Part shown: piece after piece, positions 40,073-47,253 of the stretch
Layout: every line of letters starts with the position of its first letter
How positions within the stretch are numbered: the stretch's first letter is position 1
NCBI RefSeq assembly: GCF_008638345.1
Contig: NZ_VTVA01000024.1
Location: forward strand, 858 to 49,446
DNA: 48,589 nucleotides
Source: Pseudomonas saliphila
GTDB taxonomy: Bacteria; Pseudomonadota; Gammaproteobacteria; Pseudomonadales; Pseudomonadaceae
Direction: 5' to 3'
The notes under the pieces: model-generated
Told to the model about the DNA's origin: nothing
Seen by the model: the letters and a program-made list of their open reading frames with translations, nothing else
Databases searched by the model: none
Position numbers and translations under genes: made by a program

Positions 40073-41008
40073 TCAGCCGGTCTTGTTAGTCGCGAACAGC
40101 CTGTGCGGTATCCAGCGCAGGTAGGCGAGCATGCCGAACAGCTCGACCAGCGACTGCACCACGATAACCAGCGCGGCGACCTCCCAGCCATTGGGTAAGC
40201 CGAGGGCGAAGGGCAATACCACAAAGGAATTGCGCGTCCCGAGGCTGAACGCCAGGGTGCGGCCCTGGCTGTGCGGGAGGTGCCACAGCCTTGCCTGCAG
40301 CCTGGCTATCAGCGCGGCGATTACCAGGTAGGCAACATATATAGGAACAACCCAGGGCAACCAGGCTAGCGCGGCCTGTAGCGTCGACACCTGTACCGCA
40401 GCGACCAGCAGGATAACCAGACCGAGCAACGGGATGGGCCACCAGGCCAGGGTATCTCGCAGCACTTCGCGGCTCGCCTTGGCCTCAATCCAGCGCTCGC
40501 TGATGGCTGCAGCGGCGAGGGGCAGCAGCACGATCAGCAATGCCGGTGCGACGTCACCCAGCGATAACACGGCGGTGAGCTGCGCGTCGGTCATCGCCCA
40601 GAGATAGACGGGCAGCAGACAGAGTTGAAACAACAAATTGAGCGGTGTGACGGCGACGGCGCGGGGCACATCGCCGCCGCCAAGCTGGGTAAAGCTGATA
40701 AACCAGTCGGTGCAGGGCACCAGCAGTACCAGCAATACGCCCAGCCGCAGGGGCGCGTTATCCGGCAGGAACTGCAGCAGCGCCCAGACCACCAGGGGCA
40801 TCAGCACAAAGTTACCGGTCAGCACCGCACTGACAAAGCGGCGATCGGAGAATGCCTCCCGCACGTGCAGTAGGGGTACCTGCAGGAAGGTCGCGTAGAG
40901 CAACATAGCCAGCAACGGCCAGATCAGCCTCTCCAGCACGGAGCCCGATTCGGGCAGCAGGCTGCCGACTACGATGCCGATCAGTAATCCGGTGAGGTAG
41001 ACCCACAC
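40073..41008 (-). CDS. ACR3/BASS-like membrane transporter (arsenic resistance protein family)
   Basis: Hydrophobic protein with about ten helices (311 residues from the GTG at 41008), related to the ACR3 arsenite exporter and bile acid/sodium symporter superfamily. Family-like segments are LIWPLLAMLLYATFLQVPL, LVPCTDWFISFTQLGGGD and TLAFSLGTRNSFVVLPFALG. The open frame continues upstream as LKRITLERHQ, similar to the LERHQ opening of many relatives, and AAGGA lies six bases before an ATT at 41041 and nine before a CTG at 41038. The true start may therefore be one of these. Arsenite or another anion is possible; no arsenate reductase or ArsR gene is nearby. It is divergent from the OsmC gene. 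Confidence 0.82.
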   Translation of the reverse strand: MWVYLTGLLIGIVVGSLLPESGSVLERLIWPLLAMLLYATFLQVPLLHVREAFSDRRFVSAVLTGNFVLMPLVVWALLQFLPDNAPLRLGVLLVLLVPCTDWFISFTQLGGGDVPRAVAVTPLNLLFQLCLLPVYLWAMTDAQLTAVLSLGDVAPALLIVLLPLAAAAISERWIEAKASREVLRDTLAWWPIPLLGLVILLVAAVQVSTLQAALAWLPWVVPIYVAYLVIAALIARLQARLWHLPHSQGRTLAFSLGTRNSFVVLPFALGLPNGWEVAALVIVVQSLVELFGMLAYLRWIPHRLFATNKTG

Positions 41009-41115
41009 CTGATGTCGTTCGAGGGTGATTCGTTTCAGAATGCGCTGTCCTTATCTTTTAATTGTGTGCGTCCAGCGGATTGGCTGCAGAGTGCATCGCT
41101 GCCTGAATCAATCTG

Positions 41116-41142
41116 TTGACTTACAATATATATAAATAGAAT
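41116..41142 (+). promoter_or_regulatory. Candidate promoter of the OsmC gene
   Basis: TTGACT at 41116-41121 and TAGAAT at 41137-41142 are 15 bases apart, a little short, in a very AT-rich stretch (ATATATATAAATA). The -10 overlaps the palindrome described separately. Confidence 0.4.
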
Positions 41143-41154
41143 GTATTCATTCTA
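41137..41154. promoter_or_regulatory. Palindromic operator candidate between ACR3-like and OsmC genes
   Basis: TAGAATGTATTCATTCTA is a perfect 7-4-7 inverted repeat placed over the proposed -10 of the OsmC gene, 27 bases before its ATG. A dimeric repressor binding here could control both divergent genes. The cognate regulator is not in the immediate neighbourhood. Confidence 0.5.
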
Positions 41155-41181
41155 ATCCACGGTTTTTATCGGGAGACACCC

Positions 41182-41646
41182 ATGAGTGAAGGCACTATTG
41201 AAATCAGTCTGACTCAGGAGGAAGCCTATCGCTTCAAGGTCCAGTTCAGCAGCGACACGCCCGCCATGCTCACCGATGAGCCCGCGCCGCTCGGCGCCGC
41301 GGCTGGCCCAAGCCCGGTGGAGCTGCTCGTCAGTGCCGTTGCCAGTTGCCTTACCGATAGCCTGATATTCGCGCTGAACAAATTCAAGCAACCCATCGAT
41401 GGCATTCGCACAGAAGCCACCGCCGAGCTTGGTCGCAATGCGGATAAGCGCTTACGCGTGGCCAAAGTAAACGTCACCGTGCATCTGGGGCATGCCCAGG
41501 CGGAGATCGAGCGGCTGGAGCGGATTCTGGATCAGTTCGAGCAATTTTGCACCGTATCGCAAAGTGTCGCCCAATGCCTGCCGGTTCAGTTGACTGTAGT
41601 GGACAGCGAGGGCGTGGAGCTCAAGCAGAGCATATTGGGCGACTGA
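41182..41646 (+). CDS. OsmC-family protein
   Basis: Small protein of 154 residues in the OsmC/Ohr family. It has the two redox cysteines typical of thiol-dependent peroxidase members: Cys56 in SAVASCLTDSL and Cys123 in FEQFCTVSQSV. It may reduce organic hydroperoxides, though many OsmC-like proteins have unknown substrates. GGGAG precedes the ATG. It is divergent from the ACR3-like transporter with a palindrome between, and convergent with yajD. Confidence 0.88.
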   Translation: MSEGTIEISLTQEEAYRFKVQFSSDTPAMLTDEPAPLGAAAGPSPVELLVSAVASCLTDSLIFALNKFKQPIDGIRTEATAELGRNADKRLRVAKVNVTVHLGHAQAEIERLERILDQFEQFCTVSQSVAQCLPVQLTVVDSEGVELKQSILGD

Positions 41647-41695
41647 GTCCGCGCGCTTCTGGCCGGAATTTTGCGCATTCAGCTCGCAAGCCGCT

Positions 41696-42040
41696 TCAGG
41701 CATCGCCGTCCTTGTTCTTCAATAGCGACGCCAGGTCGGCAAATGCCTTGTGCGTAGCCTTGCCTGCTACCGGCGTAGCGGTGGACGACTCGGTGAAGTA
41801 CTGCTGATCGGTATAGCGCGAATGCTCGTTGTCATGACAATACAGACACAGCAGCTCCCAGTTGGAGCCGTCTTCCGGGTTATTGTCATGGTTGTGGTCG
41901 CGGTGGTGTACGGTCAGCTCACCGATGCGCTTGCCATCGAATTCACGGGCGCAGCGGCCACAAACCCAGGGGTACATCTTCAGCGCTCTTTCGCGGTAAC
42001 TGGCTTCGCGGCTGGCGTAGGTGCTTTTGGTGGATGTCAT
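41696..42040 (-). CDS. yajD: YajD family HNH nuclease
   Basis: Predicted HNH endonuclease of 114 residues. The zinc and catalytic residues are visible: the CGRC pair, the VHHRDHNHDNNPEDG core and the LLCLYCHDNEH second cysteine pair with HNH histidine. YajD proteins are widespread single-domain HNH proteins, and I know of no firm physiological role. Its ATG overlaps the stop of the upstream methyltransferase-like gene as ATGA, so they are co-translated. No restriction or phage genes are nearby. Confidence 0.9.
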   Translation of the reverse strand: MTSTKSTYASREASYRERALKMYPWVCGRCAREFDGKRIGELTVHHRDHNHDNNPEDGSNWELLCLYCHDNEHSRYTDQQYFTESSTATPVAGKATHKAFADLASLLKNKDGDA

Positions 42041-42774
42041 TGCCCTGCCCTCGTTGGTCTTGATGACTGCGCTGCCCGCCCTGGCTTGGAAGCTGCCCCG
42101 GGCGTGGCGACCCAGATGGTGTGTTTGGGACCCCGGTTGCCGTGCGCATAGACCTGGCGTTCCTCTGCGCGAAAGCCGGCCTTGCCGAGGCGATTGGAAA
42201 ATTCGCGGTCGGCACTGGCCGACCAGACTGTCAGCACGCCGTCGCCTCTCAGAGACCGGGCGCAGGCCCTCAGCCCGTCCAGTGAGTAGATCCAGCTGTT
42301 GGTGCTACGGGTCAGGCCCTCGGGGCCGTTGTCGATATCCAGCATGATCGCATCAAAGCGCTGGGCTTTGTCCTGCAGAATCAGAGCCACGTCTTCATTC
42401 AACACCCGGGCGCGCGGATCGTCCAGCGGCTTGCCGGCTCTTTCGCCGAGTGCGCCGCGGTTCCATTCAATGACGCCGGGTACCAGCTCGGCCACCATCA
42501 CTTCGGCATCGGGGGCAAGATGCCGTAATGCCGAGGCCAGCGTAAAGCCCATACCCAATCCACCAATCAGCGCCCGCACCTGGCTGCGGCCGGTCAGGGG
42601 GCGACAGGCGATCTCCGCCAGCGCGTCTTCGGAGCCATGCATGCGGGTGTTCATCAATTGCCCGCCCTTGCCGCTTTGCAATTTGATGACGAAATCATCG
42701 CCGTACTCGAACAGGCAGAGGGCCTCGTCCGTGTTGGGAATGGGCGCGGTGTCGAGGAGCAGGTGACGCTTCAT
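42037..42774 (-). CDS. Spermidine synthase-like (methyltransferase-fold) protein
   Basis: Rossmann-fold protein of 245 residues similar to spermidine synthase/SAM-dependent methyltransferases. The glycine-rich nucleotide motif is LIGGLGMGFTLASALRHL, followed by the acidic VMVAELVPGVIEWNR and IMLDIDNGPEGLT. The typical spermidine-synthase active-site residues are not clearly all present, so polyamine synthesis is not assured. The C-terminal tail is basic and Ser/Ala rich. The ATG at 42774 was chosen over an upstream one at 42831. It overlaps yajD by four bases. Confidence 0.82.
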   Translation of the reverse strand: MKRHLLLDTAPIPNTDEALCLFEYGDDFVIKLQSGKGGQLMNTRMHGSEDALAEIACRPLTGRSQVRALIGGLGMGFTLASALRHLAPDAEVMVAELVPGVIEWNRGALGERAGKPLDDPRARVLNEDVALILQDKAQRFDAIMLDIDNGPEGLTRSTNSWIYSLDGLRACARSLRGDGVLTVWSASADREFSNRLGKAGFRAEERQVYAHGNRGPKHTIWVATPGAASKPGRAAQSSRPTRAGQ

Positions 42775-42877
42775 GGGTGGTTCCGGTTGCCAGCGAAGAA
42801 ATAGGGCGATTATGCCCGATACCCTGGGCAATTGGCGTAAGCTGTGCGCCCTTCTTTACTACTCAAGGTGTGTTTCG

Positions 42878-43249
42878 ATGATCATGAAGGCAATCAGAAT
42901 CGGCCTCGGCAATCTGATCGTGGCGGGTGACTTGATCAGCCGCCCGTCTCCTCTCAAGCGCTCGGCGCACGCCCAGTCGGCCGTGAACGAGGCCGCAAAA
43001 CAGCTGGCGTTGTATCAGTTCAAGGCCTGTCCGTTCTGCGTCAAGGTGCGTCGCTCATTGCACAAATTGAACGTTCCGGTGGCGCTGCATGATGCGAAGA
43101 ATAATGAACAGGATCGACAGACGCTGCTTGAACAGGGCGGACGCGTCAAGGTGCCCTGTCTGCGTATCGAAGAAGAAAGTCAGACTATCTGGATGTACGA
43201 ATCCAAGGCGATTATTGCTTATCTCGAACAACGCTTCGCCACGGTTTGA
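42878..43249 (+). CDS. Glutaredoxin-like thioredoxin-fold protein with N-terminal hydrophobic segment
   Basis: Protein of 123 residues with a glutaredoxin/GST N-terminal fold. The dithiol active site is CPFC (Cys51 and Cys54) in QFKACPFCVKVRRSL, then a cis-Pro region VKVPCLRI and ESKAIIAYLEQRF. Residues 5-20 form a short hydrophobic stretch (IRIGLGNLIVAGDLI) that could anchor it to the membrane. It would reduce disulfides or glutathione mixed disulfides. The ATG at 42878 follows AAGGTG; ATG 42884 is an alternative. It is divergent from the methyltransferase-like gene. Confidence 0.85.
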   Translation: MIMKAIRIGLGNLIVAGDLISRPSPLKRSAHAQSAVNEAAKQLALYQFKACPFCVKVRRSLHKLNVPVALHDAKNNEQDRQTLLEQGGRVKVPCLRIEEESQTIWMYESKAIIAYLEQRFATV

Positions 43250-43279
43250 GTTGATCTGAGACTCGCCGGAAGGCGCATT

Positions 43280-43302
43280 CAGCCCGCCAACGTGACGGGC
43301 TG
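43280..43302. terminator. Hairpin between the glutaredoxin and DUF1328 genes
   Basis: CAGCCCG and CGGGCTG form a seven-base stem with a nine-base loop, and flanking CGCCG/CGGCG and GAGA/TCTC can extend it. It lies between two convergent genes and probably ends transcripts from both sides. Confidence 0.5.
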
Positions 43303-43320
43303 ACGGCGATCTCATTCAGG

Positions 43321-43488
43321 TCAGGGTCGGGGACCGCGACGGCCCATTACCAGCGAGATGACAAAGAGCACCAGCAACACGACGAACAGTATCTTGGCGA
43401 TAGTCGTCGCGGTACCGGCGATGCCACCAAAGCCGAGCACGGCGGCGATGATAGCGATAATCAGGAAGGTAATAGCCCAACCGAGCAT
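43321..43488 (-). CDS. DUF1328 small membrane protein (YtjA-like)
   Basis: A 55-residue, very hydrophobic protein with two transmembrane helices: [20 protein letters not shown], then a [12 protein letters not shown] turn, then [17 protein letters not shown] and a basic RRGPRP end. This is the pattern of the DUF1328/YtjA family. AGGAG lies just upstream of the ATG. Function is unknown; relatives appear in stress-induced sets. A BON-domain stress protein gene lies upstream on the same strand. Confidence 0.9.
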   Translation of the reverse strand: MLGWAITFLIIAIIAAVLGFGGIAGTATTIAKILFVVLLVLFVISLVMGRRGPRP

Positions 43489-43567
43489 GGTTCATCTCCT
43501 GGTCTGATCTTCAGACTTCAGCGTTCTCACGCGTCTGACGCGCTTGATAGAGCACCAGACGGGGATC

Positions 43568-43587
43568 ACCGCTGGTTACCCAGCGGT
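43568..43587 (-). terminator. Hairpin after the BON-domain gene
   Basis: ACCGCTGG and CCAGCGGT make a perfect eight-base stem with a four-base loop, 19 bases past the stop of the BON gene on the minus strand. No U tract follows, so read-through to the DUF1328 gene is possible. Confidence 0.5.
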
Positions 43588-43606
43588 TCATAAGCGCCCG
43601 ATGCGC

Positions 43607-44449
43607 CTACTCGGCGACGCTCAACTGCGAACTGTCTACCTCGCGCACCCCGCGGATATTCTTCGCGGTTTGCTCTGCAAGATCCTTTTCGGCTTCGGTA
43701 TCCACCGCACCGTCCAGAATGACCTTGCCGTTATTGGTATCAACGGAGATATCCAGCCCGCTGAGGCTGCGGCTGAACAGGTAACTCGACTTCACCTTGC
43801 TGGTAATCCATGCATCACTGATCACGTTACCGGCGTCATCGGCCGTTTTGGCTACCGTGCCCTTGGCTTCGGTGGCATCTTCGCCTGTGACCTGCAGTTC
43901 GTTGCGTACCTCGCGGACGCCATCGGTATCCTCGGCGAGGCGTTCTGCCAGCTCCTTGGAGGCGGCCGAATCGGTTTCACCGGTCAGTATCACCAAACCG
44001 TCCTGGGTATCGACGTGGATATTCAGGCCTTCGGTACTGTTGTTCCACAGCAGCTTGGATTTGATGGTGGCCGTGGTAGTGGAGTCGCTCATACGCTCGG
44101 CCAGCGTGCGCTCGCCTGCCTTGCTGCGATCCCCTTCGGTGCCTACTCTCAGCTGGTTATCGACCTTTTCAATGCCTTCGATATCCTTCGCGATCTGTTC
44201 GGCCAGGTCTTTCTCGACGTTTGACTCGACGTCGCCGGTCAACACTGCGGTGTCCCCTTCGACTTCGACGTCGATGGAGAATGGGCTGAGGTTGCGGTTG
44301 GTGGCAATTGCAGTGGATACCGAGCCTTCTGCGCGCGCATCGTCCAGTTGGCGACTCATGTCGCCGTCATCGGCATGGGCGGCCATCGGCAACAGGGCGA
44401 TCAAGCCCGCGGTTGCGGTGGCTGCTGCGAGTTGTTTCAACTTATGCAT
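43607..44449 (-). CDS. Periplasmic protein with three BON domains (OsmY-like)
   Basis: Secreted protein of 280 residues with a signal peptide ending at MAAHA. Three BON domains follow, each built as a hydrophobic strand pair with Gly (VLTGDVESNVEKDLAEQIAK, VILTGETDSAASKELAERLA, VILDGAVDTEAEKDLAEQTA). OsmY-type BON proteins bind phospholipid or help envelope proteins under osmotic stress. The ATG at 44449 follows GAGGA; an upstream start would be inside the promoter region. A ~290-base divergent gap separates it from the DUF4136 lipoprotein. Confidence 0.9.
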   Translation of the reverse strand: MHKLKQLAAATATAGLIALLPMAAHADDGDMSRQLDDARAEGSVSTAIATNRNLSPFSIDVEVEGDTAVLTGDVESNVEKDLAEQIAKDIEGIEKVDNQLRVGTEGDRSKAGERTLAERMSDSTTTATIKSKLLWNNSTEGLNIHVDTQDGLVILTGETDSAASKELAERLAEDTDGVREVRNELQVTGEDATEAKGTVAKTADDAGNVISDAWITSKVKSSYLFSRSLSGLDISVDTNNGKVILDGAVDTEAEKDLAEQTAKNIRGVREVDSSQLSVAE

Positions 44450-44739
44450 GGCGATTCCTCTTCTATCAGTTCCGTGAGTGTTGCTACAGCAATGGAGCAA
44501 TGTCCGTGCCAGTTGGACTCTGATCATTCTTATTAAGTTTCAATCGCTTAGCTACATGCCCGGATGGGCTTGCTATGCACTCTGCACGATATGGCTATGT
44601 GCCTGCGTGCAGTCTGCACGAGTTGCCCGGCTGTGTAGTCGCGGATTTATCTCACCAGGCATTTGATGCAATGCCCATCTCTGCTATATCTCAAGACTAA
44701 GAGCAGGCCATTTGGCCGGCATTGCAGCGGAGTAGGACA
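44450..44739. other. 290-base divergent intergenic region with repeated palindromic motif
   Basis: No gene is supported here. It contains two near-identical 14-base motifs, TGCACTCTGCACGA at 44576-44589 and TGCAGTCTGCACGA at 44608-44621, 32 bases apart. The second lies in a perfect 7-1-7 palindrome at 44606-44620. Both are well placed to control the BON gene, the DUF4136 lipoprotein or both. Confidence 0.55.
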
Positions 44740-45294
44740 ATGTTGCGCTTCGTTTATCTTTTGAGCCTGGTGGTGTTGCTTGGCGCCTGCCAGACCACAC
44801 AGGGCCAGCGCGACTTCGACAGCAGCCGTGACTTCACCTTGTATCGCGACTGGAGCTGGAGCGAGCCGGCAGTCAGCTATAGGCCTGCCGATGACCCGCG
44901 CATTACCAGCGACCTGACGACCCAGCGTATCCAGGATGCGGTCAGCGCCCAGCTGGATGCACGCGGATTGCGACCGTCCAACGATGGCGACCCCGATGTG
45001 CTGGTCAAGGTGTATATGATTGTCGAGCAGCGCCACGATAACGTGACCACCCATTATGGCGGAGCACACTATTGGCGCTGGGGCATGATGGGGCCGATGA
45101 TGAGCGAGTCCCGCACGGTTACCTATGATGTGGCGACCATGCAGATCGATATGACCGACGCCAGTGATGGGAAGCTGGTCTGGCGTGGCAGTACCAGTGA
45201 GGTGCTCAACAGCCGCCAGCGTTCGCCGACCGATCGCACCCAGAGTACCCATGAGATGGCACGGCAGGTGTTGGAAGGCTATCCGCCCTACTGA
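44740..45294 (+). CDS. DUF4136 lipoprotein
   Basis: Predicted outer-membrane or periplasmic lipoprotein of 184 residues. The lipobox LLGAC ends the signal peptide near residue 17. The DUF4136 domain holds FTLYRDWSWSEPAV and the region from ISYR-like to GKLVWRGSTSEVLN. Function is unknown for the family; it is common in Pseudomonas and Bacteroidetes. The ATG at 44740 follows GGAGTAGGA. It is convergent with the pauR-like gene. Confidence 0.88.
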   Translation: MLRFVYLLSLVVLLGACQTTQGQRDFDSSRDFTLYRDWSWSEPAVSYRPADDPRITSDLTTQRIQDAVSAQLDARGLRPSNDGDPDVLVKVYMIVEQRHDNVTTHYGGAHYWRWGMMGPMMSESRTVTYDVATMQIDMTDASDGKLVWRGSTSEVLNSRQRSPTDRTQSTHEMARQVLEGYPPY

Positions 45295-45327
45295 TCACAG
45301 ACGCCGGGCGCAGGCTGCAGAGCGGAG

Positions 45328-45876
45328 CTAGAAATTGGCCGGTGTGGTGGCGCTGATCAGGGTGCAGGGTGTGTCGAAGGGGTTGCGGAAACGGTGCGGC
45401 TGGCTGCTTTCAAAGTAGTAGCTGTCGCCCGTGTCCAGCACGTACACCTCGTTACCAATGGTTATCTCGAGCTTGCCGGCGACTACGGTTCCGGCTTCTT
45501 CGCCTTCATGATTGAGCATGTCGGGGCCGGTATCGGTGCCTGGCGGATAGGTTTCGTTGAGGAAGGAGAAGGTCCGATTCGGATGGCTCATGCCCACCAG
45601 CTTCATGGACACCTGGCCCGAACCGATTTCCAGCAGTTCGTCCTTGCGAAATATCACCTTGCGCTGATTGCTCTGCTCGGCTTCGGAGGTAAAGAAATCC
45701 ACCAGCGACATGGGAATGCCGGCGAGCACTTTTTTGAGCGAGCTGACCGAGGGGCTGACGCTGTTTTTTTCGATCATGGAAATGGTGCTGTTGGTGACGC
45801 CGGCGCGTTTGGCCAGTTCACGTTGGGACAGACCCTTCAGCTTCCGAATGGTTTTAAGACGGGCGCCAACGTCCAA
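45328..45876 (-). CDS. pauR: XRE-cupin regulator, PauR-like
   Basis: Transcription regulator of 182 residues. An N-terminal XRE helix-turn-helix (MDVGARLKTIRKLKGLSQRE, then AGVTNSTISMIEKNSVSPS) precedes a C-terminal cupin sensor domain (HEGEEAGTVVAGKLEI and GDSYYFESSQPHRFRN). P. aeruginosa PauR, which controls polyamine catabolism genes, has the same architecture and also lies beside dadX. The start is TTG at 45876 with GGAGG nine bases upstream; this matches the MDVGARL opening of relatives and leaves no alternative ATG. The downstream gene on this strand is absent; alr lies upstream. Confidence 0.88.
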   Translation of the reverse strand: MDVGARLKTIRKLKGLSQRELAKRAGVTNSTISMIEKNSVSPSVSSLKKVLAGIPMSLVDFFTSEAEQSNQRKVIFRKDELLEIGSGQVSMKLVGMSHPNRTFSFLNETYPPGTDTGPDMLNHEGEEAGTVVAGKLEITIGNEVYVLDTGDSYYFESSQPHRFRNPFDTPCTLISATTPANF

Positions 45877-45898
45877 GATGGGGATCCTCCGGGAGCTC

Positions 45899-45953
45899 AG
45901 GAGCCTCTGAATAACTACTGCGACTTTGCTCGCGACGTTATTCAGAGGCTCCT
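45899..45953. repeat. 55-base element with 17-base perfect terminal inverted repeats
   Basis: AGGAGCCTCTGAATAAC at 45899-45915 is repeated exactly in reverse complement at 45937-45953, with a 21-base centre that contains a further GCGA/TCGC stem. It lies between the pauR-like and alr genes, starting 23 bases upstream of the TTG start. The layout fits a tiny MITE-like insertion or a strong hairpin in the pauR leader; no transposase is nearby. Confidence 0.6.
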
Positions 45954-46022
45954 AAGGCGAATCAATACTGGGGGGTGAATGAGCCGCATCATTGCACGGC
46001 CGTTCGGAATTTTCAACGCGCC

Positions 46023-47093
46023 TCATGGCTGATAATGACGGGGCACACGGTTCAGATTGCAGAGCAGCTGATAGGCGATGGTGCCGGCCCAGCCAGCCAC
46101 CTCGCTGGCGTTCAACCCTTCACCCCATAGCCGCACATGGCTGCCGAGACCCATATCGGGCAGGTCGGTGAGATCAACCGTCAGCATATCCATGGATACG
46201 CGTCCGGCGAGGGTGGTACGCAGGCCATCGACCAGTACTGGCGTTCCGTCGGGGGCATGCCGCGGATAGCCGTCGGCATAGCCCATCGCAACCACGCCAA
46301 CCCGCGTCTCACGGGTGGTGACAAAGCGCGAGCCATAGCCGATGGGTTCATTGGCGGCCACGGTACGAACGGCGATGATCTTTGAGTCCAGCTGCATGAC
46401 CGGTTTCAGCGTGGTCGCGCTGTCCTGGGCGAAATCGAAGGGCGTCGCGCCATACAGCATGATGCCCGGACGCAGCCAATCACCGTGCGCCTGCGCCCAG
46501 GCCAGAACCCCTGCGGAATTGCACAGGCTGCTGGGACCCTCGAGATCCCGTGTCGTCTCGGTAAACACCGCAAGTTGCTGCTCGGTGCGGCCAGTCTCAG
46601 GTTCGTCGGCGCGGGAGAAATGCGTCATCTTGGTCAGGCTGGCGACCTGCGGGTTGGCCTGCAGCTTGCGCCATATCGCCGGATACTCCTCCGGCGTAAA
46701 GCCCACGCGGTGCATGCCGGTGTCGAGTTTCAGCCAAACGTGGATAGGCTGGCTCAGGTTGGCCTGTTCGAGATCGGCCAGTTGCCCGTGATGATGGATG
46801 ACCGTCCACAACTGCTGCTCGGCAATCATCGGTAGCTCGCTCGCTTCGAACCAGCCTTCGAGCAGCAGTATCGGCTGCGTGATCGCGGCGTCGCGAAGTT
46901 GCAGGGCTTCTTCAATGCAGGCTACGGCATACCCATCGGCCAGATCCGCCAGAGCCTTCGCGCACCTTACCGCGCCATGGCCGTAGGCATTCGCTTTGAC
47001 CACGGCCAGCGCCTTGCTGGTCGAGAGCTGTTTGGCCAGCAGGTAGTTGTGGCGCAGGTTGGCAAGGTTGATCAGGGCGTGGGCTGGGCGCAT
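46023..47093 (-). CDS. alr: Alanine racemase
   Basis: PLP-dependent racemase of 356 residues interconverting L- and D-alanine. The PLP lysine is Lys33 in AVVKANAYGHG and the second catalytic base is Tyr253 in PIGYGSRFVTT. The VGVVAMGYADGYPRH and LAGRVSMDMLTVDLTD stretches are typical. It could be the catabolic copy (dadX) or the biosynthetic one (alr); the PauR-like neighbour resembles the PA5301-PA5302 arrangement and favours dadX. It is divergent from the FAD oxidoreductase gene. Confidence 0.93.
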   Translation of the reverse strand: MRPAHALINLANLRHNYLLAKQLSTSKALAVVKANAYGHGAVRCAKALADLADGYAVACIEEALQLRDAAITQPILLLEGWFEASELPMIAEQQLWTVIHHHGQLADLEQANLSQPIHVWLKLDTGMHRVGFTPEEYPAIWRKLQANPQVASLTKMTHFSRADEPETGRTEQQLAVFTETTRDLEGPSSLCNSAGVLAWAQAHGDWLRPGIMLYGATPFDFAQDSATTLKPVMQLDSKIIAVRTVAANEPIGYGSRFVTTRETRVGVVAMGYADGYPRHAPDGTPVLVDGLRTTLAGRVSMDMLTVDLTDLPDMGLGSHVRLWGEGLNASEVAGWAGTIAYQLLCNLNRVPRHYQP

Positions 47094-47253
47094 GGCGGTG
47101 GTTTCCGGGGAGGACGGCAGGCGCCTAGATTACCAGACCAGAACGGGTGCGGGGATATGCACATGCAGTCAGACGGTGCGGCGACTGTACCCGGCGCGGG
47201 GGGATCGGGTATTTTGGTTAACAGGATCTCTCCCATCTGACTGGAACGCTCAC

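Noticed and set aside
40036..40080. Direct repeat GGTTCAGCCGG near the end of the ACR3-like gene
   Set aside because: Only 11 bases, two copies, one inside coding sequence; chance or slippage is enough to explain it.
41696..42774. A defence system made of the HNH nuclease and methyltransferase-like gene
   Set aside because: YajD and spermidine-synthase-like proteins are widespread housekeeping-type genes; there is no specificity subunit or other defence gene, so overlap alone does not support it.
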